The notes under the pieces were generated by a model. That model saw nothing but the letters and a program-made list of their open reading frames with translations, was not told where the DNA came from and did no database searches. Of a DNA stretch of 20,744 nt, positions 8,791 through 18,175 are shown piece by piece. The DNA comes from Monoraphidium neglectum (taxonomy: Eukaryota > Chlorophyta > Chlorophyceae > Sphaeropleales > Selenastraceae), in NCBI RefSeq assembly GCF_000611645.1, contig NW_014013051.1:3533-24276 (forward strand), read 5' to 3'. Numbering within the stretch: position 1 is the first letter of the stretch; each line of letters opens with the position of its first letter. The position numbers were made by a program, and so were the translations under genes.

Positions 8791-11700
8791 ATGGATGACG
8801 ACGATGCGCTGTTGCAGCTGCTGGACGCGGCCAGCGTCCCGGAGAAGCGCGCACGGCCTTCTAGCACGATAAAGAGCCTCGCAGGCAAGCGAAGTACAAT
8901 AAATTCCCATGAATGGGTCGATTAGTTGCACAGCCGTCAGGGCTTGGCGCTGTTGGGTTCGTCACCTGGTGCTGCTGTTGTTGTGCCGACTCGTCCCCGT
9001 TGCGCTCCGCAGGCGGTGCAGCGGCGAGCACACCAAGCGTGCGGCGGCAGGTGCAGGCGCAGCCCTGCAAGCACTATGTAGAGGTGTTGACAGGCATCAA
9101 GGTGCGTGACGGATTGCGGCTTAGCAAGCAGCCTCACTTCAATACCACCCCGCCATACACCGGGCGCTGCAACCTCCCAAACCCGTCACCACACCTTGCG
9201 CTTGCCGTCGCTGTGCAGTGCAAATTGCCCAAGGTGTCTGGCGTGGTGTTCAAGGAGCAGGTATCGCAGCTGCAGTTCGTACCCCTCGACAAGGCCAGGT
9301 GCGCGCCGCATGGCTGCAAGATACCCATGAGCCACGCGCCCATGTGGCCGCCCCCTCTTCCGTGTCCCCGCATGGCGCAAATAACCCTCGCCAATGCGCA
9401 TCCTTGTTGAACGCATCATTTCCCTTCCCCCTTACCTTCCTTGCACGGCATTTCCTGCTCACCTTGCACCCCCTCCCCCGGCCCAAACCTTCATCGTCCC
9501 GCACTGCTCCTCGGGTCTCAGGAGTTACACGTCAGACGCCCCCTGGCTGACCATCGGCGTGCTGGTCCGTAAGGAGTTTGCGGCGACCTCCAACGGCCAG
9601 TCCTTCAGCCGCTGGCAGCTGGCCGACCTGAGGGGCGGGGAGCTGCGGGCCGTCCTCTTTGGTGACGCGCATGCGCAGCACAAGGGCGCGGTGAGAGGCG
9701 GCCAGTTTGGATCGACCGCATAAGGATGGGCGTGCACTCCCAGCGCGCTCTGTGGCGTCAGCCGCGCTGCCGGCGCCCGCAAGGCAGGCGCTGGATGCCT
9801 GTGCGCCCGCACGCCGCCCCGTTGTGTGACCATCGGCTCCGCCGCGACGCAGTACACGCCCCCCTGCCCCCTGGCCCCAGGCGGAGGGCAGCGTTGTGGC
9901 CCTGGGCAGCTGCCGCACATCGCGCGACGCGCAGTATACGTCGCTGTCGGTGTCTGCGCCGCATCAGGTGCAGCTTCTCGCCACCTCCGAGGGCTTCGGC
10001 TTCTGCCAGGGCATCACAAAGGCCGGCGAGCGCTGCTGCCGCGCGGTGGACAAGACGGCGAGCCCGTACTGCGAGTATCACGTGCTGCAGCAGCAGCGGC
10101 AGGTCAAGCGCGACCTGAAGGGCGCGACGGCCAGCGGAGCAGTCGCGGCGGCGGCGGCGGCGGCGGGCGCGGGAGTAGCTACAGTCGGCGGGCCCGGCGG
10201 CGGCGGCGGTGGCAGTGGCAGTGGCATCGAGGGGCCAGGGCGGCCGCTCGGGCGGACGGAGGGACTGCAAACGGCGGGCGTGCCGGCCGCGGTGGGGCTG
10301 ACCGGGCAGGAGCGGCGGGAACGGGAGGCGGCCCAGCTGATGGCCAACCGGGTGAGGGGTGCTTTGCTGGTGGGGCCCGGCATGGGCCTGTCTGCGGCGG
10401 GCGCGGGTGGCAGTCCGGACCGGGCCGCAAAGCTGCACCTGCTAGGGGACTGTGCAAATTTCATGCAAGCATTGCAGTGGTCCACCGTTTGCTGTCTGCA
10501 TTCAGCTGGGCTCCGGGCATGCGGTCAAACCGCTCGTATTCAGCAGGAGGGCACGATCCACGCCCGCGTCACCCGCTGCCCTGGGTTGCGCTGCTGCGCA
10601 AACGTCTTCCTGCAATAGGAGCGCGTCGCGCAGCAGATCAAAGCGATGGGCGGCCTCAAGGCACCCGACCTCAATCGCACCAGGCCGCCGTCGCCGCCGA
10701 GGCATGCCGTCGGCGGCGGCGGCAGCAGCAGCAGCAACAGCAGCGGCGCACCCAGGGCAGCCGGCGGTGGCGGCACGGCGGCGGGCCGGGCTGGGGGCAC
10801 GGCGGGGGGCCGCAGCGCTGCGGCCACGAGCGGAGGGCGGGGCGGGGGCGTGGGGACGGCCAAAGGTGGCGGGGACACTAAGCGGGCAAAGCTGTTGTCT
10901 GGCCTGGGTCTGGCCCCCAGGCCGCCGAGCGGCCCAGTGCCGCAGGCGGCCAAGGCGGGCGGCGCGAGCACAGCCACAGGCGGCGGCAGCAGAGGCGGCG
11001 GCGCAGTGGCGGCGGCAAGGGGGGCTGGGGCCGCCCCGAAGCCGGCCGCCGCGGGGGGCCAACTCAGCGGCGCTGCCGCGCAGTTCAGGGCGGCGTTTGG
11101 CAGCGTGCTCGACAGCGCGCCTGCAGACGCAGCTCCAAGTGACAGGTGCGGGGCCAGCTGGCCCCTCTATAAAATCCCGCCTCCAGAACCTTCCGACGTT
11201 CCTGGGAGTGCCGCCTGCCTGAGCCACGGAACAAACATGCCGCCCTGCCGCGCGTCTGCATTGCGACACGCCCCCCCCCCTTTGGCGCGTCGCCTTGCTG
11301 ACCTCCCCTGCGCGCCGCCCGCCGCCGCCGCAGCCTGAAGGCCCTGGCGGACGCGCAGCGGCAGGCGGACGTTGACAAGCTGCTGGCGCACTATGAGAAG
11401 AAGGACGCCGTTGCGCAGCAGCTGGAGGGCATCACAAAGCTGACGGTGGGGCCAAGGGAGGGGGGGCAGGGGCATTGTGGGGGAGTGGGGTGTGAGCAGG
11501 CGGGGCTTTGTGGGGGAGTGGGGTGTGAGCGGGCTGTTGTTTGGGGCTGTTGGCAGAAAGAGTGGTGATTGCTTCACCTGGGAGACGTGCGCGTGTATCG
11601 CAGAAGTAGGGCAGTGTGACTCCTGCGCTGAGGGTCGGACGCGTGTCTTTGCATTTAACTGGGGCGGCCGATGTGGGTGGTGAGTACCGGTATCAAGGCA

Positions 11701-12669
11701 CGCTGCACTTGACTTGCAGCTGGCGTTGGAGGGTGGCCCGCACTCGAGACCCAGCACGCGGCGCCGCGCTGCCCCGGTCTGCCGCGCAGGTGACCGCGTT
11801 CCGCTGCAGCGCCTGCAACGTGACGAGCGAGAAGCGCCACCCCTCGTGCTCGTCGCACCACGTCGTGCGCGTGCAGGTGGGGATCGGAAGCCCGGCCGAA
11901 GGCTTTGAGGGTGCCCTTGCAAGGGCAAGGCTTGGGGTCCCTTGGATCGCGGAGCGTTTCCAGACGCCTGGTCAGTCAGCCACTCCTCGGGAATTTGTGT
12001 GACCTTGCGCGGTCCACAATGGCTGCCATGCGCCCTCCATGCTCGCGGTGAGCCAAGCGTGCCCCTCCCCTCCCCTCCCCTCCCGTCCCTGCCAGGCCAC
12101 CAAGCGCTGGTGGTCGTGCCGCAGCTGCGGCTGGCGCCTGGCGACGCTCAACACCCTCATCCCCACGAAGCGCTGCCCAAAGTGAGGGCCCCGCCGCGAC
12201 CCCGCCGCGTTTGTGCAGTTGCCCTTTTACATGTTCAATGCGCTCCCTCGGGTTGACGCCGCCCACTTGACCAACCCCGGTTGACGCGGCGCGCCGCGAT
12301 GCCGTGTGCCCCACAACCCTGGTCCACGCTGTTTCAAAGTTTGGCCAGGCAACGACGCTCTGCTTTGTAGCAGCAAGCACGCACTGCGGCGCCCCAACCC
12401 CCATAAGCCCACCACACACCACCCCAAACCCTGCACCAGCCTGTGGGCTGAGGCTTATCTGCCCCCTGCCGGCATCACGCGTCCCGGGCGTTGCTACCCA
12501 TCGCTGCAGGTGCCGCGACCCCGCCGCCGAGTTCAGCGCGGCCAGCATGTTTGTGGCGCCGCGCGAGGACCGCGCCAACGACGCCGGGATGCACGCGGGC
12601 GTGGCGGCGCGCGAGGCGTTCATGGCCCGCGGGGTGGAGCACGACTTTGCGCTGACCTCCTTCCACTGA
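8791..12669 (+). CDS. MCM10: Minichromosome maintenance protein 10 (Mcm10), replication initiation factor
   Basis: Ten exons keep frame throughout: 8791-8884 (or -8893), 9013-9101, 9219-9298, 9522-9690, 9881-10351, 10619-11145, 11334-11445, 11790-11876, 12096-12181 and 12510-12669; about 624 residues. Mcm10 binds single-stranded DNA, activates the CMG helicase at origins and recruits polymerase alpha in the nucleus. The OB-fold spans about residues 90-180 (DAPWLTIGVLVRKEF, then SFSRWQLADL). It runs directly into a zinc finger with spacing C-x9-C-x11-C-x2-H (Cys186, Cys196, Cys208, His211), the arrangement known for Mcm10. A low-complexity linker (about 220-475) follows. A helical stretch, LLAHYEKKDAVAQQLEGI, precedes a C-terminal zinc ribbon (FRCSACN, WWSCRSCGWRLATL, KRCPKC). 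The tail FMARGVEHDFALTSFH matches the usual Mcm10 end. The acidic start MDDDDALLQLLDAA is plausible. Exon 1 may end at a GC donor (8885) or a weaker GT donor (8894); both keep frame. Confidence 0.93.
11475..11530 (+). repeat. Two perfect 23-bp G-rich direct repeats in an MCM10 intron
   Basis: The unit TTGTGGGGGAGTGGGGTGTG plus AGC occurs at 11475-11497 and again, identical, at 11508-11530, a period of 33 bases. It lies just after the donor of the 11446-11789 intron. The repeated G-runs could form a quadruplex on the transcript. Confidence 0.85.
12062..12081 (+). repeat. (CCCCT)4 polypyrimidine tract before an MCM10 acceptor
   Basis: Four perfect CCCCT units lie 14 bases upstream of the acceptor CAG at 12093-12095 and continue as TCCCGTCCCTG. 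This is probably the polypyrimidine tract of the 11877-12095 intron. The complementary strand has four G-runs. Confidence 0.8.
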
Positions 12670-13300
12670 CGGGGCTGGTTGCTGTGGGGTTATGCTTGCA
12701 CCGCATGTGTCTGTTTGCGTGTGTGTTGAGGAGTGTGTGTGTAGGAGTGGGCGCGAGTACGTGTGTGCAACCTCTCTGTGTCTGGCGGACTTGCTGGCAG
12801 CGGCTGGGTGTTACAGCTGTGTGTTGATGACCTTGCGTGCTGGACTTGCCTCGTCTCTTGTTGCTGTTGACAGCTGGCGCCCGCTGCTTTTGTCGCTGGC
12901 AGCTCGCCCCCTCTGTGTGTTTTCCCCATGACTTGTGTCTCCCGATCATAGATCTACGCGCAGGAGTTGAGTTACCTCGACAGTGTGTGTTTGTGTGTCG
13001 AAAATCCCAAGACTTTGCAAAAGGCTTGCATAGACGCAGCATGAGGTGCAGGGACGAAGCGAACGAGCCCGAGGGGTACAGGAGTGACAGCACAGCCGCA
13101 ATCCCAGCATCAGCACCACACATGCACACGCGCGACAGAGCGCCCACCGCACGGCATTCAACTGCACACACACTCAAGAGCACACCCTCATTTGCAGCTC
13201 CCTGGCGTGACCAAAACGTGCATGCGCCGCGCCGGGCCACCTCGGCAAGGCCACGCTGGCCGGGCCGCCCCTGCCGCGTCACCCGCGCCGCCGGGCCCTC
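12670..13300. other. Convergent spacer between MCM10 and the SpoVS-like gene; no gene seen
   Basis: This 631-base spacer lies between the stop codons of two converging genes. A loosely GT-rich stretch (about 12700-12775) follows the MCM10 stop. TTACA near 12811 would read as a TGTAA poly(A) signal for the minus-strand gene, but it is about 490 bases past that stop. No TGTAA was noticed for MCM10. The open frames here are short and unconvincing. Confidence 0.6.
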
Positions 13301-13691
13301 TTAGATCCTGTCCACGTGGATGTGGAACTTAAGAGCATTGAGCTCGCCACCAGCCTGGGGGGGAGGGTTGAGGTTGGAATGAAGGGCGCACGAAATGGAT
13401 CAGACCTCAGAGCCCGGCCAGCGGGCCCGCGCACGGCAGGACGAACGGCAATCCCGGAAGACCGCAGCCGCGCGCAAGCAGCTGGTTGCCGCCTAGCCGC
13501 CGGCTGCAGGGCAGTCCCAGCCCCGGGAGCGCGGACCCCAAGCAAGACAGGAAGAGTGCACACCTGCACGTGGATGAACTCGGGGCGCGCGCGGATGTCG
13601 AGGCCGTCGGGCTCCAGGGCCAGCCGCGTGTGACCAATGGCCAGCACGCAGTTGGAGACCTGCGGCGGAGGGCGCGGTTGGAGCGAACGGG

Positions 13692-13734
<43 letters not shown>

Positions 13735-16382
13735 CGCACGTGTGTGTGTGTGTGGGTGGGTGCGCGCGCGCACGTGTGTGCGTGTGTGTGCGCGCGCAAC
13801 ACGGGGAGGCGGAGGACGAGGCGGGATCCCCATGCAACAGCCAGGCGGCGGCCGGCGCGATCGCCTTGCACTAACGCACTCGCGCGCTCGCAGCGCCCCG
13901 ACACCGGCCCAGCACGCTGGGATTTCGCGCGTCCCGGCAGGCGCCGGATGGCGGGCAGCGACTGACAGGCGGCTGATGCGTTTCGCGTGTCTCTGAGCGC
14001 GGCATGGCATGCGGACGGGGTCAAGGACGACGGGGTGGGACGCGGGGCACAGGTGAGGGGCAGGTGTGGCTCACCGCGTCCATGCCGACGCCGGTGAGGC
14101 ACGGCACGATGCCCTCGCGGATGCGCTGCGCCAGAGCCGTCGACACCACCTGCACGCCGCTGGCCGGGCCCACCTGCAGCCGAGGCGCCGTGCGCGTGGG
14201 GCAGGAGAAGCAGGGTCAGGGGGCGTCGATCACGGGGCGGAGGCGTGGGCCCGAAAAGGCAGGAAAACTTGCGAAACAAAGTGGGGCCAAACGGAGCGAG
14301 CCCAGCGACGTTGCGCGTGCGATCCGCGAAGCTGAGCTGGCAGTGAGAGCGCGGACTGGCTGAGGGCGCCGGGCCCCGACCTGCATCTCCACGTTGTTGG
14401 GCGTGATGGCCCAGTTGAGCTGGAGGGCAGCGGCAGAGGGCGGGCGGAGGGGGGGTGTCCGATCAGCCGCCAGAGCACAGGGGCCGCGCGCCCTCACCCC
14501 CCTGGACCGGCCGTGCGACCGAGCACGAGCAGCATCACCTATCAGTGCATAAGCGACCCGCAGCGGCCACGCTCGCATGCCACGCCGTCCGCCCCCTGGG
14601 ACCTGGCAGGCGCGAGCCCCGCCCGCGCCCCGCCCCACGCGGCGCCACCCACCGGGTGCTTCGCCATGTACATCGCCACTGACGGCTTTTCGGGGGTGCC
14701 CCCCTCCCTGAAAGCCGTCTGGAACGTCAGGTCGTGGCCGTCGTTGGCCAGGTAGCCTTCGGAATTCAAACATTCAAACCGGCACCAACGACAGACCAGA
14801 TCATCGCGAACCAAAAGAGGGTCAAGGCAGGCCAGGAAAGCAAAACGGGCGCGCAGAGGGCAATGCGAGGGTCAACAAACCGCATTCGTCGGGCGTCGGG
14901 GGGTGGAGGGCCGGGCGTCGATGGAGGTAGAGGGAGGGCGTCGATCGAGGGGTCGCCACGGGAGGGAGGGCGGGAGGGACGCGGGATGGCGGCCCAGGGG
15001 GGGGGAAAAGGCGTGCAGAAGGGGCGTAGGCAGGCAGCAAGCAGCGGGGGGAGAGGACGTCAGAGGGGTTGGGTTGGGGGGACAAGATGGGGGAACACCA
15101 CGGCCGGCCCCGGCGCCGCGGGGGCGCGCGCACGGCAACGCCCCACGATGCGGCTGCGGTTCTTTATCGTATCCCGTTTGCAGCAACTGCAAAAAAGGGG
15201 GCCGGTGGACGGGGTGGTGGCGGCACAGAGGGGCCGGGGGGATCGGGCTCGCGTCAGGCTGGGGAGAGAAGCTGGGGGGAAGCTTCTGGCGCTGTGGGAG
15301 AAAGGAGGGGCCATGCCCCGATGGTGGGGACGGCCGACTGGGGCCAGCTGGCCAGCTGCTGCCGGGTTTCGCGGTTTGGCTGCGGTTGGTGCGTACGGCT
15401 GCTTGCGCTGGTGCGGCTCCCCAGCTGCCATTAGCAGTCTTGCCTTCTTGGGCTCATGGTGCTCGTGTCCTCCTGCCCCTTTCAGCCCACGTGCTAATAT
15501 ATTGGCTCACACGCGCGCAGGCAGCTCTTGCCTGCAACCCCATGTCAATGCGGAAACAGCGCCGCTGTTCAACTGCCAATTCAGTCACATGACTGCGGCG
15601 CCCTCCAGCACTGGCCGCCCCCCCCCCCCCGTCCCCGGCGCGGCCCCCTCCGGCATCCCCTCGCGCCACCCACCCCGCGCCGTGGCGATGGCCTTCACGC
15701 CCTGGTTGATGCAGCTGCTGCCGATCGCCAGCATCGCCGGCGCGTCGCCCGCGCGGCAGGTGTGGGCCACCTTCCCGGCCACCTGCTTCACTTGACTGTT
15801 GGCAGACACCTGGCGTCGTGGGTTGGATTCCATGGGTTGGGGTCGTGTCTTTGCGTCGCCATGCGGACGATCCATGCGTTGGGAGGCGGGGCGACGCGGG
15901 TCTGCGGCATGCATGTGTGCGCGCCAGCTGCAAAGATGGTGGCAACGCGGTCCTCTGGACAGCAGGCTGCGCCGCTTGGGTTGCGCCGTCGCGAGCAGCG
16001 CACGAGGTGGTGTGCTGCGCACCTTGACAAAGGTCGGGCCGCCCGGCTCCTGCGGGGGCATGGGCGCGAGCCCGGCGCCGGTGCGCGGCGGCCCGGCCGC
16101 GGCGCGCGCCTGCGCTATCGCCGCCGCCTGCGCGGCGGCGGCTGTCGCTGCGGCGATCGCCGCTTTGAAGGCGGCTTGCTGCAGGGCCGCATCGTCGGCC
16201 GGGGGCGCCGCGGCGGGGGGCGCGGGGAGAACCTCGGCCGCGGCCGCAGCGGCTGGTGGCGGAGGCAGGGCGTCAGCTGCGTGAGGAGCTGCCACTCCCT
16301 TTGCCGCCTCCTTGTCCTTTTCGCTGTAGGGCTCCGCACGGTCAGGCGAGCTGGCTGAGCGGCGCTCTGGTCCTGGCGCCAT
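13301..16382 (-). CDS. Protein with two tandem SpoVS-like (Alba-fold) domains
   Basis: Minus-strand exons in transcript order are 16382-16023, 15809-15674, 14756-14653, 14419-14381 (only 39 nt), 14173-14075, 13659-13564 and 13354-13301 (stop TAA). All junctions keep frame; the product is 295 residues. Residues 1-116 are Ala/Pro-rich with a charged start, MAPGPERRSASSPDRAEPYS. Domain 1 (about 117-200) carries VSANSQVKQVAGKVAH, LAIGSSCINQGVKAIATARGYL and DLTFQTAF, close to bacterial SpoVS (its AIGAGA-NQ-VKA-AIAR core). Domain 2 (about 209-295) aligns without gaps over the core (VGPASGVQVVSTALAQRIREG, EFIHVQ, LKFHIHVDR) but has lost the NQ motif. SpoVS is a small bacterial protein of about 86 residues that affects sporulation in Bacillus and has an Alba-like fold, which suggests nucleic-acid binding; the algal role is unknown. 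Introns of 917 and 415 bases are large, and the latter holds a (CA)n tract. The gene is divergent from the L3 gene. Confidence 0.85.
13693..13798 (-). repeat. Long (CA)17/(CG)n alternating purine-pyrimidine tract in a SpoVS-gene intron
   Basis: On the + strand, (TG)17 at 13693-13726 continues as CG and TG steps, giving a perfect alternating run from 13693 to 13754 and a second from 13760 to 13798. On the sense strand of the gene this is (CG)n followed by (CA)17, ending about 32 bases before the 3' splice site at 13660. Confidence 0.95.
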
Positions 16383-16825
16383 CGCTGCTGATGCTTGAGG
16401 AGCACTGGTGTCGCTGTGCTTGCTGTGTGCGACTCAGCACTTCAGGCTGCCTTACAGTTAACAGACGACAGGAGATAAAGCGCGGACCGTTCACGGCCTT
16501 CGAGGAGGCGCGAGATCAGACGATCACACAGCGGTATGGCTGCCCACTTGGTTCAACAGACTATGTCGTTGTCCAGATTGAGCACTCCAGCGACAAATGC
16601 TGTGAGGACGCGAGTCTCGCCTGCACCCGCTTCTGCCCAGCTCCTGTCGACCTGCTTCTGCAGAAACGCACCATTTTTACACACAATTTGTGCTAGATGT
16701 TACCCAGGTGACTAACATCCGCTGTATTGTTTCTTTGAAGCACTGCCACGAACACAGATCGCAAGGGCACGAGCAGGAGCCGCAGACGTGCAGCGCTCCA
16801 GGCGCTTTTTTTCTATTACTGTGCC
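16383..16825. promoter_or_regulatory. Shared divergent promoter region
   Basis: These 443 bases separate the start codons of the minus-strand SpoVS-like gene (ATG at 16382-16380) and the plus-strand mitochondrial L3 gene (ATG at 16826). They must contain both promoters and both 5' UTRs, unless upstream noncoding exons exist. No TATA box or repeated element was recognised. A run of seven T bases lies about 15 bases before the L3 ATG. Confidence 0.6.
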
Positions 16826-18141
16826 ATGCAACCGCTGCTGGGCGCCCGCCTCACAGCGTCGGCTTCTCTAGGCGCTGGGCAGCAGATCTGTGCGTTGGCT
16901 GCTGCTCTGCGGGGCGTGCTGCAGGCGCCGCTCAGCCTTGGCAGCGGCGGGGGCGGGAATTGCGGCTACGGCACAGCAGCATTGTCAGCGGTGACTGACG
17001 ATACTAGTAGTAGCAATGCCAGCTGCAGCAGCAGAAGCAGCAGCCGCGGCGGCAGCCGCAGCAGTGGCAGTCGCAGTGGCGGAGGCAGAAGCAGCAGCCA
17101 TTTGTCTTGCTGCACTGACGGCGGCCACAGCCGCTGCCGTAGCGGCAGCGGTGCCAGCGAAAGCAGCAGGGATCCCAGCAGCAGCAGCAGCAGCAGCAGT
17201 GGCGGTAGCGGCGACGATCCCGCGCGTGGGTCTGCCGACCACAATCAAAACTTCCGGTGGCATGACATGGCACCCACCGCAACCGCCGGCAGCAGCGCCA
17301 GCGCGCTGTGGCCCGCGCAGCAGCAGCAGTTGCAGCAACAGTCGCTTCTTGTGCATGGCGCCGCCCGCCAGCGGCTGCTCGGCAACATGACGCAGCAGCA
17401 GCAGCAGCAACAGCAGTGGGGGCAGCGAGCCCCCCACACCTCCTATCAGCAGCAGCAGCAGTGGCGCGCCTACCGCGGCGCCGCCAAGCGCGTCCGCCAC
17501 TCCCTCCCCGACGAGCTCTCTGCCGCGCTGGCCGTCGCCAAAGCCGCGCGCCCGCCGCGCGCGGAGCCGCCGCAGCTCGCGCCGCGCGAGCTGCAGTTCT
17601 CGTCGCGCCGCGCCGGCGCGATCGCGATCAAGGCGGGCATGACCCAGGAGTGGGACGAGTACGGCGCGCGCGTGCCGCTGACGGTTCTCTGGATCGACGA
17701 CTGCAAAGTCATGCGGCACAAGACGGCGGACGCGGACGGCGTGACGTCGCTGGTGCTGGCGTGCGGCGCGAAGAAGGAGAAGCAGCTGCACCCGCGGCAG
17801 ATGGCTGAGTTCAAGGCAGCCGGTGAGGGCTGGGGTTGGGGCAGGTGGTGGGTTTGGAGGGCAGGGACGGCGGTTCAGGGGCAGTGTGCAGGGCACTGTA
17901 AAGGGGCGGAAGAGAGAGGGCGCGAGAAGGAAAGAGAGAGAGAGAGAGAGCGTGTGTCTGTGTGTGTGTGCGCGCGCGCACCCGTGCGCATGCGGAGGTG
18001 GGCGTTGCAGCATCTCCTGCAAGGCAGTCGGTGACATGTGCTGCGCAAGCGGCGGCCTTGCCCAGATCACCAGGGTTCCCATGATGCGCTAGCCCCAGGG
18101 CTGCTCAGAAAGGGTGCTTAACAGGATGCATTGTCTCGGCT

Positions 18142-18175
<34 letters not shown>

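Noticed and set aside
10352..10618. Continuation of MCM10 exon 5 past 10351
   Set aside because: The frame runs into an in-frame TAG at 10616, while a consensus GTGAGG donor at 10352 and the acceptor ending at 10618 join cleanly in phase 0.
15618..15629. Run of 12 C bases in the SpoVS-gene intron (and a similar C run near 11271-11280)
   Set aside because: Homopolymer tracts like these are common in GC-rich introns and may be partly sequencing artefacts.
14734..15795. Long + strand open frame across the SpoVS-like gene
   Set aside because: It lies mostly over the 917-base minus-strand intron and antisense to two exons. Its Gly/Arg-rich product is what GC-rich noncoding DNA gives.
17016..17390. 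Alanine-rich frame overlapping the L3 N-terminus
   Set aside because: It is a frame shadow of the AGC/GCA triplets and does not connect to the L3 fold.
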